Below are positions 6,812 through 14,518 of a stretch of 14,518 bases of DNA, piece by piece. The position numbers and the translations under genes were made by a program. Every line of letters begins with the position of its first letter. Position 1 is the first letter of the stretch. Origin of the DNA: SAR92 clade bacterium (GTDB lineage Bacteria; Pseudomonadota; Gammaproteobacteria; Pseudomonadales; Porticoccaceae); contig JABBBF010000189.1 in NCBI GenBank assembly GCA_018607545.1, positions 1 through 14,518 of the forward strand. The letters are read 5' to 3'. Below the pieces are notes generated by a model that saw only the letters and a program-made list of their open reading frames with translations, was not told the origin of the DNA and ran no database searches.

Positions 6812-6817
6812 TCCACA
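6809..6817 (+). other. Perfect DnaA-box consensus (TTATCCACA)
   Basis: The 9-mer TTATCCACA exactly matches the strong DnaA-box consensus and lies in the non-coding rpoE-rseA gap, overlapping the -10 of the candidate rseA promoter by three bases. I noticed no second perfect box nearby, so this is not an origin. It may be a DnaA regulatory site or chance; a given 9-mer is expected about 0.1 times in 14.5 kb counting both strands. Confidence 0.5.
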
Positions 6818-6911
6818 GTATTTATGCAACGAACAGTTGCCAGTAAAGTTCTATTTAAAGAATGTAGTGAAATTTAACCTTAGCACTAATTTTACACGAA
6901 GAGGTAAATGA

Positions 6912-7631
6912 ATGAGCGATCACAAGGAACGACTTGAGCAGTCACTCTCCGCACTTATGGATGGTGAAGCCACTGAAATGGAGACTCATCGCCTACTCAA
7001 AGCGCTTGCAGAAGACCCTCAGTTAAGGGATCGCTGGACGCGTTATCATATGGCCTCGGCGACGATCAAAGGCGACCCGGTGACTACCTCGGTGGATTAC
7101 TCCGCGGCTATTTCTGCTGCGATTGATCAGGAACCAGCGCACCGCACAAGCGGTCTTGCAGTATTTGCCGGTTCGGCGGGGCGTTTTGCGATAGCTGCCT
7201 CCGTCGCTCTTGTCGCAGTGTTTGGTGTGCAACAGCTCAATAGTCCTAACGGTCCCAGTCTAATTAATACTGGCAGTGAAATTTCCGAATTTGCCGCTGC
7301 CGAAACATCCGCTGAAAATACTGGTCCGGCGATTCAATTTCCCTCTGGATTTCAGCCAGTCATCAACGCTCGCACTGTTAGTGTAGGCGGCAATAATAAG
7401 AGCTCACAGCGCACAACTCCGGTGTTAGAAATTCAGCAACAAGCTCAGCAGCAGGTTCAACAGCAGATTAAACAGCAGTATTCAGAGGCTGAGCTGCGCG
7501 CCTACCTCAATAACATTATGACCAAACATTCCAGCCATGCTGCTCTAAACAGTAATCAGGGAATGTTGCCATTCGCCAGATTGAGCGAAATCGGTGAAAG
7601 TACAGGCGAGGCAATATCTGAAAAGGAATAG
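6912..7631 (+). CDS. rseA: Anti-sigma-E factor RseA (MucA-like)
   Basis: RseA is a single-pass inner-membrane protein: the cytoplasmic N-domain binds RpoE and the periplasmic domain binds RseB. Sequential cleavage, by DegS/AlgW then RseP in relatives, releases the sigma factor. The 239-residue product has the typical anti-sigma start ERLEQSLSALMDGEA followed by LRDRWTRYHMASATIKG (residues 1-55) and a transmembrane helix at about 88-108. The periplasmic tail carries a Gln-rich tract (175-189) and a MucA-like end, LRAYLNNIMTKHSSHAA and GMLPFARL. ATG 6912 has GAGG (6901-6904) seven bases upstream. At 239 residues it is longer than MucA or E. coli RseA (about 195-216), mainly in the periplasmic linker. 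Adjacent to rpoE and rseB. Confidence 0.92.
   Translation: MSDHKERLEQSLSALMDGEATEMETHRLLKALAEDPQLRDRWTRYHMASATIKGDPVTTSVDYSAAISAAIDQEPAHRTSGLAVFAGSAGRFAIAASVALVAVFGVQQLNSPNGPSLINTGSEISEFAAAETSAENTGPAIQFPSGFQPVINARTVSVGGNNKSSQRTTPVLEIQQQAQQQVQQQIKQQYSEAELRAYLNNIMTKHSSHAALNSNQGMLPFARLSEIGESTGEAISEKE
7434..7478 (+). repeat. CAG/CAA-rich tract encoding a Gln-rich QQQx repeat in RseA
   Basis: Fifteen codons encode QQQAQQQVQQQIKQQ with a four-residue period (QQQA, QQQV, QQQI). The codons mix CAG and CAA, so this is not a simple homogeneous microsatellite. It lies in the RseA periplasmic domain. In E. coli RseA, Gln-rich periplasmic segments are reported to help prevent premature RseP cleavage. Confidence 0.8.
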
Positions 7632-7640
7632 CAGATCCTA

Positions 7641-8630
7641 ATGGTTGTATTCTCTATATTGGAAATAAACCTTAAAGCAACGATTAAGGCGATTAAGCAG
7701 GCGGCTCTGGTAGCCGCCGTTTTGCTGCATGGGCCACTATTTGCGGAACAGATGGAGTCTGCCCATGACCTTATGGCGCGCATGGCCAAAGCCTCACGTG
7801 AGCTCAATTACAGCGGTGTTTTCACCTATGAACACCGCGGTAATCTATCCAGTGCAAAACTGATTCATGAGGTTCGAGATGGCAAAACCTATGAGCGCCT
7901 TTTGCATATGGATGGCATGAAGCGCGATGTGGTAAGTCGCTCTGACGATCTCGACTGTCTTCGCACTGGCGATATGCTGCTGCGTGGCAACGCCTACAAA
8001 ATAAGCAACGAAAATTACTCACGACTGCAAGATTTCTATGAGTTCCATATCAAAGGGGATGGGCGCATCGCCAATCGCCAGGTCTCTATGGTGCACGTAT
8101 TGCCCAAGGATAAATACCGCTATGGCTATGTGGTGGCGATCGACAAGCAGTTCGGTTTGATGCTGCAATCCGTCTTGATGAGTCATGCCGGCAAACCCCT
8201 CGAGCGTTTTCAGTTTGTAGATATCAGTATCGGAGAATCTTTGTCGGAAATAGATTCCCAGATAAAAGGTGGTGAATTTGGCAGTATTGACCAGGCAGAC
8301 TGTATTCAGTTAAATCGAAAAATTGTTAGCCCGCAATCAATGTGGCAATTAAATTGGCTGCCACCAGGTTTTGTTTTGGCTTCCTATCAACCCCCAAATG
8401 CAAACGGTCAGGAATCCATGATGTTTACCGATGGCCTGGCGGTATTCTCAATCTTTATCGACTCGGTGAAGGGTGATGCGCTGCCGCCGGTTGATGCAAA
8501 ATTGGGCGCAACCGTTGCCATACTCACCAAGGCCGATATCAACGGTCATCAGTATGCAATCTGTGTGGTCGGTGAAATTCCTCGTGGCACAGCCAGTCAG
8601 GTGGCCAGTGCCATAGGTTTAGCGCCTTGA
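7641..8630 (+). CDS. rseB: Periplasmic sigma-E regulator RseB (MucB)
   Basis: RseB binds the periplasmic part of RseA and blocks its cleavage until mislocalised lipopolysaccharide or lipoprotein signals release it. The 329-residue product starts with a basic segment, then a hydrophobic core (AALVAAVLLHGPLFA) with likely signal cleavage after LFA at residue 35. The mature N-terminal lipoprotein-binding, LolA-like domain begins MESAHDLMARMAKASRELNYSGVFTYEH. The C-terminal domain includes WQLNWLPPGFVL and MMFTDGLAVFSIFID, typical of MucB/RseB. ATG 7641 has AAGGA at 7623-7627, rather distant (13 bases); the long N-region before the signal core leaves some start uncertainty. It is nine bases after rseA, so cotranscribed. 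Confidence 0.93.
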   Translation: MVVFSILEINLKATIKAIKQAALVAAVLLHGPLFAEQMESAHDLMARMAKASRELNYSGVFTYEHRGNLSSAKLIHEVRDGKTYERLLHMDGMKRDVVSRSDDLDCLRTGDMLLRGNAYKISNENYSRLQDFYEFHIKGDGRIANRQVSMVHVLPKDKYRYGYVVAIDKQFGLMLQSVLMSHAGKPLERFQFVDISIGESLSEIDSQIKGGEFGSIDQADCIQLNRKIVSPQSMWQLNWLPPGFVLASYQPPNANGQESMMFTDGLAVFSIFIDSVKGDALPPVDAKLGATVAILTKADINGHQYAICVVGEIPRGTASQVASAIGLAP

Positions 8631-8649
8631 GATTGGGGGCTGAGTGTTT

Positions 8650-9123
8650 ATGATTCTTGAAACAGGAACAGTAGTTGCGGTTGAGTCTGATGGGCTCTGG
8701 GTCGAGACAATTCAGAAGTCCGCCTGTGAAGTCTGTGTGGCTGAAAAAGGCTGCGGACAAAAGTTTCTCTCCAGGTTGGCGGGCAAGACAACCAGTATTC
8801 GGGTTTTGTTCAACAACCAACCACAACAAAAATTTTCTGTCGGTCAGTCGGTGACCATAGGTATTCCCGAAGACGTTATTGTACTGGCATCTCTGCTGGT
8901 CTATTTGTTACCAATTTTTGGTGCCGTGGCTGGTGCTGCTCTGATTGGCATAAATGCTGGTGGGGGCGACTTGCAGAGTATTGGCGGCGCTTTGGCTGGA
9001 TTATTGTTGGGGGGATGGCTGGTTAGAATTCACAGTGAAAAATCACGCAATGATCTGCGCTATAACCCGATACTGGTAGACCAGTCTGCTGATACTGAAG
9101 CCGCAATTATTCAGGTTCGATGA
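8650..9123 (+). CDS. rseC: RseC/MucC family membrane protein
   Basis: The 157-residue protein belongs to the RseC/MucC family. The N-terminal domain has a cysteine cluster CEVCVAEKGCG (C26, C29, C35), a candidate metal or redox centre. Two adjacent transmembrane helices follow at about 78-102 and 108-130 (VIVLASLLVYLLPIFG and IGGALAGLLLGGWL). E. coli RseC has a mild positive effect on sigma-E and takes part with the Rsx complex in reducing SoxR. ATG 8650 is preferred, with a G-run at 8635-8639 about ten bases upstream; GTG 8644 in the same frame is possible. It lies 19 bases after rseB, fourth gene of the rpoE operon. Confidence 0.9.
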   Translation: MILETGTVVAVESDGLWVETIQKSACEVCVAEKGCGQKFLSRLAGKTTSIRVLFNNQPQQKFSVGQSVTIGIPEDVIVLASLLVYLLPIFGAVAGAALIGINAGGGDLQSIGGALAGLLLGGWLVRIHSEKSRNDLRYNPILVDQSADTEAAIIQVR

Positions 9124-9264
9124 TCCCTATTGCTACTTCTAGTTACTCATTCCCGATTCGTGCCGACTTTTTAGCGCTTTATTTTTTACTACTCTTATTA
9201 GTGCCAGCAGGGTTAATTCACCCTTTTCATAAAAGAGATTATTAATATTTTTGGAGAAAATTCT

Positions 9265-10647
9265 GTGATTAAAAGATTTGCCGCAGTTACTTCGTTAGTT
9301 CTTATTCTGTTTACATCTCTGGCCGCCAATGCCCAGTTGCCGGACTTTACCGCACTGATTGAAGAGACTTCTCCAGCGGTGGTTAAGATTAATACTGTGC
9401 AAAAGGCGCGGAAAAGTGCGGCATCGCAAATATCCCCAGGCCAAATTCCAGAGATTTTCCGCGAATTATTTGAGCAGCGAGGCCGGCAGCAAGCGCCGCG
9501 ACCTGCATTTTCCCTGGGGTCAGGTTTTGTTATATCCGATGACGGCTATATCCTCACCAATCATCATGTTGTCGATGGTGCAGATGAGATAGTGGTGCGT
9601 TTTTCAGATCGCCGCGAATTTACCGCCGATATAGTTGGCACAGATCGCCGTTCAGATTTAGCCCTATTAAAAATTGAAGCCACAGATCTACCGGTGCTCA
9701 AATTCGCTGAGCCCGACAAACTCAAAGTTGGTGCCTGGGTGTTAGCTATAGGCTCGCCATTTGGTCTTGATTACTCGGCCAGTGTCGGGATTGTCAGCGC
9801 CATTGGCCGCAGTATTCCCACCGATAAAGGTGAGAACTATGTGCCCTTTATCCAGACCGATGTGGCGATTAATCCAGGCAATTCCGGCGGACCTCTGTTT
9901 AACCTCGATGGCGAAGTGGTGGGTATCAACTCACAGATATACTCTCGCTCTGGTGGCTCCATAGGTCTCTCCTTTGCAATTCCTGCCAGTGTTGCGATCG
10001 GTGTGGTTGAGCAGTTAAAAGAAAACGGTGTGGTGCAGCGCGGCTGGCTCGGCGTGGTGATTCAGGATGTGGATAGAGACCTGGCTCGTTCTCTGGATCT
10101 GGATAAGCCTCAGGGTGCGTTGATCAATGCGGTTGAGCCGGATAGTCCCGCTGACAGGGGCGGCATTAAACCCGGAGATGTTATCGTACGCTTTAGCAAT
10201 CAACCTATTATTGACTCTGGGGATTTACCCCACGTTGTCGGCATGCTTAAGCCGGGCAAAAAAGCGCCAGTTGTGCTGTATCGCAAAGGCAAACTGAAAA
10301 AACTCACTGTCGAGATCGGTGCCCTGAAGGGCGGTGATGAAGCTGTCGCCAGTCGCGGAGATGGCAGTGATCGCATCGGCCTGGTTGTCGAGGACTTAAG
10401 TGAGCGCGAATTGAGTTCACTGGGTATTCGCGGCGGTGTTGTCATTGAGCAGTTATCTGCAGACTCTGCGGCATCGGAATCAGGCTTACGGCGCGGCGAT
10501 ATTATTTTACAACTCGGTTACAGCCGTATTGATGATGTCGATGAATACGATCAGGTGGTTCGCGAGCTGCCAACCGATACCCCGGTTTTGATTCGCTTTT
10601 ACCGACAGGGTCGGGCGATTTCCAGAACCATTATTATCAAGCCCTAG
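9265..10647 (+). CDS. mucD: DegP/MucD-type periplasmic serine protease
   Basis: This HtrA-family protease and chaperone degrades misfolded envelope proteins in the periplasm. In the 460-residue product, a signal peptide occupies about 1-24 (cleavage ANA-Q). The trypsin-like domain has the triad His101 (TNHHVVDGAD), Asp131 (RRSDLALLKI) and Ser207 (NPGNSGGPLFN). PDZ1 spans about 258-352 (RGWLGV through GDVIVRF) and PDZ2 about 365-458 (IGLVVEDLSERE through GDIILQLG). Length fits MucD/DegP (about 450-475). GTG 9265 is the start, with GGAG at 9253-9256 eight bases upstream. The 141-base gap after rseC shows no clear promoter or terminator. Following rseC it takes the MucD position of the Pseudomonas operon. 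The alternative name is degP. Confidence 0.95.
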   Translation: MIKRFAAVTSLVLILFTSLAANAQLPDFTALIEETSPAVVKINTVQKARKSAASQISPGQIPEIFRELFEQRGRQQAPRPAFSLGSGFVISDDGYILTNHHVVDGADEIVVRFSDRREFTADIVGTDRRSDLALLKIEATDLPVLKFAEPDKLKVGAWVLAIGSPFGLDYSASVGIVSAIGRSIPTDKGENYVPFIQTDVAINPGNSGGPLFNLDGEVVGINSQIYSRSGGSIGLSFAIPASVAIGVVEQLKENGVVQRGWLGVVIQDVDRDLARSLDLDKPQGALINAVEPDSPADRGGIKPGDVIVRFSNQPIIDSGDLPHVVGMLKPGKKAPVVLYRKGKLKKLTVEIGALKGGDEAVASRGDGSDRIGLVVEDLSERELSSLGIRGGVVIEQLSADSAASESGLRRGDIILQLGYSRIDDVDEYDQVVRELPTDTPVLIRFYRQGRAISRTIIIKP

Positions 10648-10694
10648 CTTTTGCCCTTTCAGTTTTCAGGCTGTACCGTTTTTAACCTTTAATC

Positions 10695-10725
10695 ACCGCG
10701 TGTCTCTGTTAAAGAGGCGCGCGGT
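10695..10725 (+). repeat. Strong hairpin between mucD and lepA
   Basis: ACCGCGTGTCTCT (10695-10707) pairs fully with AGAGGCGCGCGGT (10713-10725), 13 bp including two G-U pairs, loop GTTAA. The following bases (TGATAGCG) are not a T-run, so it is not a textbook Rho-independent terminator. It could still end or pause mucD transcription or stabilise its mRNA 3' end. The lepA start lies 65 bases downstream in AT-rich sequence that may hold its promoter. Confidence 0.6.
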
Positions 10726-10790
10726 TGATAGCGAAAGAGTTATAAATAAGCTAAACTCCGCTCGCATTTTTTAATGGTAGTGAAAACACC

Positions 10791-12584
10791 TTGTCCGATC
10801 TCAGTCACATCAGAAACTTTTCTATTATTGCCCATATTGACCATGGCAAATCGACCATCGCAGACCGCTTTATTCAGGTTTGTGGAGGCCTGGCCGAGCG
10901 TGAAATGGCCGCTCAGGTTCTCGATTCCATGGATATTGAGCGCGAGCGCGGTATTACTATTAAAGCGCAGAGTGTTACCCTGCCGTACACGGCGAAAGAT
11001 GGTAAAACCTACCAACTCAACTTTATCGACACACCGGGCCATGTGGATTTCTCCTACGAAGTCTCACGCTCACTGGCCGCCTGTGAGGGCGCGCTGCTGA
11101 TCGTCGATGCAGCTCAGGGCGTCGAGGCGCAGTCGGTGGCGAACTGCTATACCGCTATCGCGCAGGGTCTGGAAGTGATTCCGGTGCTGAACAAGATGGA
11201 TCTACCCCAGGCGGAGCCAGAAAAGGTTATCGCTGAAATTGAAGATATTATTGGTATTGAAGCCACTGATTCAGTGCGCTGCAGTGCTAAAACCGGTGAG
11301 GGGATCAACGAGATTCTCGAAGAGCTGGTTCTTAAAGTGCCACCACCTGAGGGTGATGTAGATGCCCCCTTACAGGCGTTAATTATTGATTCCTGGTTTG
11401 ATAACTATCTCGGTGTTGTCTCTCTGGTGCGCGTTATGCAGGGCACGTTGACCAGCAAGAGCAAGATTGTTACCAAAACCATTGGCAAGCCCCATGTGGT
11501 CGACAGTGTTGGCGTATTTACACCCAAGCGCAAAGAGACCGGCATTCTCAGCGCCGGTGAAGTTGGCTTTATGGTCGCTGGCATCAAAGATATTTCTGGC
11601 GCTCCTGTAGGCGACACCATCACCAACCTGAGCACCTCTGAGGTTGACCCTCTACCCGGATTCCAGCGTGTAAAACCCCAGGTTTACGCGGGTATGTTCC
11701 CGGTGGACTCCGATGATTTTGAAGATTTCCGCGAAGCGCTGGCCAAACTGGCGGTCAATGATGCCTCGCTGTTTTTCGAGCCGGAAAGTTCCGACGCACT
11801 GGGCTTTGGTTTCCGCTGTGGCTTCCTCGGTATGCTGCATATGGAAATTATTCAGGAGCGTCTCGAGCGTGAGTACGATCTCAACCTGATTACTACCGCG
11901 CCTACCGTAGTCTATGAAATTCTCAACACCTCCGGTGACCTGCTGCATATATCCAACCCCTCGGCGCTGCCTGATCCCGCCCATATTGAAGAGATGCGCG
12001 AGCCGATCTGTGAAGCCAATATCCTGGTTCCCAAAGACTATGTTGGCAATGTGATCGCCCTCTGTGTTGAAAAGCGCGGAATCCAAAAAGATATGCAGTT
12101 TGTCGGTGGGCAGGTAGCGATAAGCTATGAACTGCCGATGAGTGAAGTGGTGATGGACTTTTTTGATCGACTAAAATCGGTCAGCCGTGGGTTTGCCTCG
12201 CTGGACTACAGCTTTGTGCGTTTTCAGGCCTCTACTCTGGTTAGGCTGGATGTATTGATCAACGGTGACCGAGTGGATGCATTGGCAGCCATTATTCACC
12301 GCGATACCTCCCAGCAGAAAGGCCGGGTTCTGGCTGATAAGATGAAAGAGTTAATTCCCCGACAGATGTTTGATGTGGCTATTCAGGCCGCCATTGGTGG
12401 ATCTGTGGTTGCCAGGACGACAGTTAAGGCGTTGCGCAAGAATGTTACTGCCAAATGTTACGGTGGTGATGTTAGCCGTAAGAAGAAACTACTAGAAAAA
12501 CAAAAAGCCGGTAAGAAGCGCATGAAGCAGGTGGGCAATGTAGAAATTCCCCAAGATGCATTTTTAGCGGTACTGAAAAGTTAA
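10791..12584 (+). CDS. lepA: Translation elongation factor 4 (LepA)
   Basis: LepA (EF4) is a ribosome-dependent GTPase acting in translation initiation or elongation, or in ribosome back-translocation; its exact role is debated. The 597-residue product has the GTPase motifs AHIDHGKS (14-21), switch region RERGITIK (51-58), DTPGH (80-84) and NKMD (134-137). EF-G-like domains follow ([25 protein letters not shown]), then the LepA-specific C-terminal domain ending [42 protein letters not shown]. Length is standard (about 597-600). The start is TTG 10791, giving [21 protein letters not shown], the N-terminus I recall for Pseudomonas LepA; the ATG and GTG just upstream are out of frame. lepB begins 40 bases after the stop. 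Confidence 0.98.
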   Translation: MSDLSHIRNFSIIAHIDHGKSTIADRFIQVCGGLAEREMAAQVLDSMDIERERGITIKAQSVTLPYTAKDGKTYQLNFIDTPGHVDFSYEVSRSLAACEGALLIVDAAQGVEAQSVANCYTAIAQGLEVIPVLNKMDLPQAEPEKVIAEIEDIIGIEATDSVRCSAKTGEGINEILEELVLKVPPPEGDVDAPLQALIIDSWFDNYLGVVSLVRVMQGTLTSKSKIVTKTIGKPHVVDSVGVFTPKRKETGILSAGEVGFMVAGIKDISGAPVGDTITNLSTSEVDPLPGFQRVKPQVYAGMFPVDSDDFEDFREALAKLAVNDASLFFEPESSDALGFGFRCGFLGMLHMEIIQERLEREYDLNLITTAPTVVYEILNTSGDLLHISNPSALPDPAHIEEMREPICEANILVPKDYVGNVIALCVEKRGIQKDMQFVGGQVAISYELPMSEVVMDFFDRLKSVSRGFASLDYSFVRFQASTLVRLDVLINGDRVDALAAIIHRDTSQQKGRVLADKMKELIPRQMFDVAIQAAIGGSVVARTTVKALRKNVTAKCYGGDVSRKKKLLEKQKAGKKRMKQVGNVEIPQDAFLAVLKS

Positions 12585-12624
12585 TTGGCCGGCAGGTCTT
12601 TAATAGAAAAGGAGACTGATCCAC

Positions 12625-13356
12625 ATGGATCTTAATTTCGAGCTTATATTGACCGTGATTTTTCTGGTAGCCGCTGTTTTCTGGCTGCTCAATAAGTTTA
12701 TGGTCAAGCAGGCTGAAGGGCCTATCGAATTTATGGGATCAATGGCGCCGGTGCTGGGTTTAGTCCTGGTGTTGCGCTCCTTTGTTGTCGAGCCGTTCCA
12801 GATTCCATCCTCCTCCATGGTACCAACCCTGAAAGTCGGCGACTTTATCCTGGTCAACAAATGGACTTACGGTATTCGCCTGCCGGTTATACGCAATAAA
12901 ATTATTGAGATGAACTCTCCAGAGCGCGGCGATGTGATGGTGTTTTTCCCGCCCCATGAAGAACGTTACTTTATCAAGCGCGTTGTTGGTCTGCCCGGGG
13001 ATGAAATTCATGTGTTGAATGGTGTGCTGTACATCAATGGTGACAAGATGACCCAGAAAGTTCTTGCAGGCGAGCAAGCAGCACCCCGTTCAGTAGTGAT
13101 GACTGAAGACCTGACCGGTGTCGAACACGCCATGCAAAAGCGCCTTTCGCCAACCCGCTTAAGCCAAAACTTTACCGCCGTAGTGCCCGAGGGGCATTAT
13201 TTTATGATGGGCGATAACCGCGATAACTCAAGCGACAGCCGAGTTTGGGGGCCTGTCCCCGAAGATCGAATTGTCGGCAGGGCATTTGCCCGATGGATGT
13301 TCTGGGATAAATTCCTCTCCCTGCCCAGCTTTGAACGGGCCGGTAAAATCCAGTAA
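12625..13356 (+). CDS. lepB: Signal peptidase I
   Basis: LepB cleaves signal peptides from proteins exported by Sec and Tat, at the outer face of the inner membrane. The 243-residue product has two N-terminal hydrophobic segments (about 5-25 and 40-57). Catalytic Ser64 lies in PSSSMVPTL and catalytic Lys118 in FIKRVVGLPGD; the conserved GDNRDNSSDSR box spans 196-206, followed by WGPVPEDRIVGRA. It is shorter than E. coli LepB (324) because its insert regions are smaller, but all catalytic boxes are present. ATG 12625 has AAGGAG at 12609-12614. Its place between lepA and rnc is the standard arrangement; the next gene starts 45 bases after the stop. Confidence 0.97.
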   Translation: MDLNFELILTVIFLVAAVFWLLNKFMVKQAEGPIEFMGSMAPVLGLVLVLRSFVVEPFQIPSSSMVPTLKVGDFILVNKWTYGIRLPVIRNKIIEMNSPERGDVMVFFPPHEERYFIKRVVGLPGDEIHVLNGVLYINGDKMTQKVLAGEQAAPRSVVMTEDLTGVEHAMQKRLSPTRLSQNFTAVVPEGHYFMMGDNRDNSSDSRVWGPVPEDRIVGRAFARWMFWDKFLSLPSFERAGKIQ

Positions 13357-13401
13357 GCTGAGCTGTCAGTAACAGTTTTAAAATATCTCAGGGAGCGTGA
13401 T

Positions 13402-13776
13402 ATGGGTATTAATAGTCAGAAGGGTATGACTACAACATCAGCGCTATTTACGCTGTTTATTTTTGGATTTATTTTAACGATCGCTTTTAGACTTGGTCCC
13501 CATTATCTGGACAACAGAATTATCCAGAGTGCAATTGACCAGGTTGGCCAGTCTGATATCAATGGTAAGTCAAATTCACAGATACGCAGAAAGATTGCCG
13601 ATTTTTTTACCATTAACAATATTCGCGACGTAGATGTAAGAAAAGTCGTTATAGCTCGGGGAGATAGCGGAACCCGAATAAGTCTGGACTACGAAAAACG
13701 AATCGAAATGTTTGGCAATATCGATGTAGTGCTTAAATTTAGCAATAAGCATGAGAGCGCCGAACAAAATTATTAA
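13402..13776 (+). CDS. DUF4845 membrane-anchored protein
   Basis: The 124-residue protein begins with a short basic N-terminus and GMTTTSALF, then a single transmembrane helix at about 12-32. A soluble, probably periplasmic domain follows (RLGPHYLDNRIIQSAIDQVG through YEKRIEMFGNIDVVLKF). The QKGMT start plus helix resembles a type IV pilin-like N-terminus, but the rest fits the DUF4845 family, which typically lies between lepB and rnc in gammaproteobacteria. Function is unknown; the position suggests a link to signal peptidase or envelope functions, which is inference. ATG 13402 has AGGGAG at 13390-13395. rnc begins 14 bases after the stop. Confidence 0.85.
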   Translation: MGINSQKGMTTTSALFTLFIFGFILTIAFRLGPHYLDNRIIQSAIDQVGQSDINGKSNSQIRRKIADFFTINNIRDVDVRKVVIARGDSGTRISLDYEKRIEMFGNIDVVLKFSNKHESAEQNY

Positions 13777-13790
13777 CCTGAGGATCAACC

Positions 13791-14483
13791 GTGGCGAGTA
13801 ATGCCCAGCAACTCCAGGATCGCTTGCAGTATCAGTTTAGCGACCAAACTCTTTTAACGCTGGCACTCTCTCACCGGAGCTGCGGCAGTAAAAATAACGA
13901 ACGCCTCGAATTTCTTGGCGATGCAGTGCTCGGGCTCACCGTATCCAACTTTCTATTTCAGCGCTTCCCAGAGGCCCGTGAGGGCGATCTCAGTCGTATA
14001 CGTTCACAGATAGTGCGCGCCGAATCCCTTGCCGAGGTCGCTCGATCACTCGATCTGGGTTCCGAGTTACTCCTCGGGCAAGGCGAGATGAAAAGCGGTG
14101 GTCATCGCCGCGATTCAATCCTTGGCGATACCGTTGAAGCACTAATTGGCGCCATCTATTTAGATAAGGGTATGGCGGCGGCCGAACAAGCGGTAGTTAA
14201 TTGGTTTGCCGAACTGTTAAATTCCGTGACTCTGGATACACCGGTCAAAGATGCCAAGACAGCTTTGCAGGAATGGCTGCAGGGCAGAGGCAAGCCGTTG
14301 CCTGAATATCTGGTTGTAAAAACTCAGGGAGAGGATCACAGTCGCCTGTTCACCATCAGCTGCAAAATTGCCGATGTAGAAAGCGCCGCCGAAGCCACTG
14401 CCAGCAGTCGTCGCAAGGCAGAGCAGCTGGTCGCAGAACAATTATTAAAACAGCTCGAATTAAAAAAACTGGAGAATAAGTAG
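13791..14483 (+). CDS. rnc: Ribonuclease III
   Basis: RNase III cleaves double-stranded RNA, processing rRNA precursors and regulating mRNAs. In the 230-residue product the catalytic signature NERLEFLGDAVLGL (36-49) carries metal ligands Glu37, Glu40 and Asp44. The second catalytic box GDTVEALIGAIYLD (112-125) carries Asp113 and Glu116. A double-stranded-RNA-binding domain follows at about 153-225 (DAKTALQEWLQGRGKPLPEY to SRRKAEQLVAEQLLKQL). Length is typical (about 226-230). The start is GTG 13791 with GAGGA just upstream. The TAG stop shares its last base with the GTG start of era, so rnc and era are translationally coupled, as usual in this cluster. Confidence 0.98.
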   Translation: MASNAQQLQDRLQYQFSDQTLLTLALSHRSCGSKNNERLEFLGDAVLGLTVSNFLFQRFPEAREGDLSRIRSQIVRAESLAEVARSLDLGSELLLGQGEMKSGGHRRDSILGDTVEALIGAIYLDKGMAAAEQAVVNWFAELLNSVTLDTPVKDAKTALQEWLQGRGKPLPEYLVVKTQGEDHSRLFTISCKIADVESAAEATASSRRKAEQLVAEQLLKQLELKKLENK

Positions 14484-14518
14484 TGACAGATGCGCCAACC
14501 CGCTGCGGCTATGTAGCC
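14483..14518 (+). CDS. era: GTPase Era, first 12 codons only
   Basis: A GTG at 14483, overlapping the rnc stop by one base and preceded by GGAGA (14471-14475), opens a frame reading MTDAPTRCGYVA to the window end. The RCGYVA sequence is the usual lead into the first GTPase motif of Era, which comes just after. Era is a 16S-rRNA- and membrane-associated GTPase required for 30S assembly and lies directly after rnc in most gammaproteobacteria. Only the N-terminus is visible, so intactness is not assessable. Confidence 0.85.
   Translation, partial: MTDAPTRCGYVA

Noticed and set aside
6809..6817. Replication origin
   Set aside because: A single DnaA box without a box cluster, AT-rich unwinding element or dnaA/dnaN/gidA neighbours.
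9124..9264. Sigma-E promoter for the mucD gene
   Set aside because: CGACTT near 9162 resembles a -35, but no TCTRA-like -10 lies at acceptable spacing.
11652..12086. 144-residue minus-strand frame opposite lepA
   Set aside because: Antisense shadow of a highly conserved GTPase; composition reflects lepA codon structure.
12760..13077. 105-residue minus-strand frame opposite lepB
   Set aside because: Antisense to the catalytic boxes of signal peptidase I, with no independent features.
13402..13776. Type IV pilin-like protein
   Set aside because: The GMT-plus-helix start is suggestive, but the classic E5 position and pilin fold are not evident and the position and sequence fit DUF4845.

Overview
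The window looks like core chromosome of a gammaproteobacterium of roughly 50% GC. Gene order and protein sequences are closest, from memory, to the Pseudomonas nadB-algU-mucABCD-lepA-lepB-rnc-era region. The low-to-mid GC and intergenic palindromes could fit a marine Cellvibrionales/Porticoccaceae-type relative, but that placement is inference. Every recognisable gene is a housekeeping or envelope-stress gene. I see no CRISPR array, prophage, transposase, toxin-antitoxin cassette, defence island, tRNA or rRNA, and no convincing undescribed system.

Layout. At 1-238 (minus) lies the N-terminus of a COX15-type heme A synthase. It is divergent from a two-gene plus-strand unit: ung (uracil-DNA glycosylase) and an unassigned 12-helix MFS transporter. 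A composite palindromic repeat follows at about 2373-2495. A two-gene minus-strand unit comes next: ygfZ, translationally coupled to a small PGPGW-type membrane protein. ygfZ is divergent from sdhE-ygfX, which overlap each other and run tail-to-tail into nadB (minus). nadB is divergent from the envelope-stress operon rpoE-rseA-rseB-rseC and the DegP/MucD protease gene. The translation and secretion block follows: lepA, lepB, a DUF4845 gene, rnc, and the first 12 codons of era, cut by the window end.

How the genes fit together. RpoE is held by the membrane anti-sigma factor RseA, which RseB guards in the periplasm; the MucD-type protease handles misfolded envelope proteins. LepA, LepB, RNase III and Era form the conserved translation, export and RNA-processing cluster downstream. 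SdhE (flavinylation of succinate dehydrogenase), NadB (an FAD enzyme of the same flavoprotein superfamily) and YgfZ (folate-dependent Fe-S maintenance) form a flavin/Fe-S-flavoured neighbourhood.

Points worth a second look: an apparently compact YgfZ lacking much of the usual central region; two candidate sigma-E promoters of identical geometry, one before rpoE and one before rseA, the latter overlapping a perfect DnaA box; a 28-bp perfect hairpin in a composite repeat; and strong dyads upstream of ung and lepA. No stretch over 300 bases lacks a gene. The largest gap (239-453) holds the divergent ctaA/ung control region.
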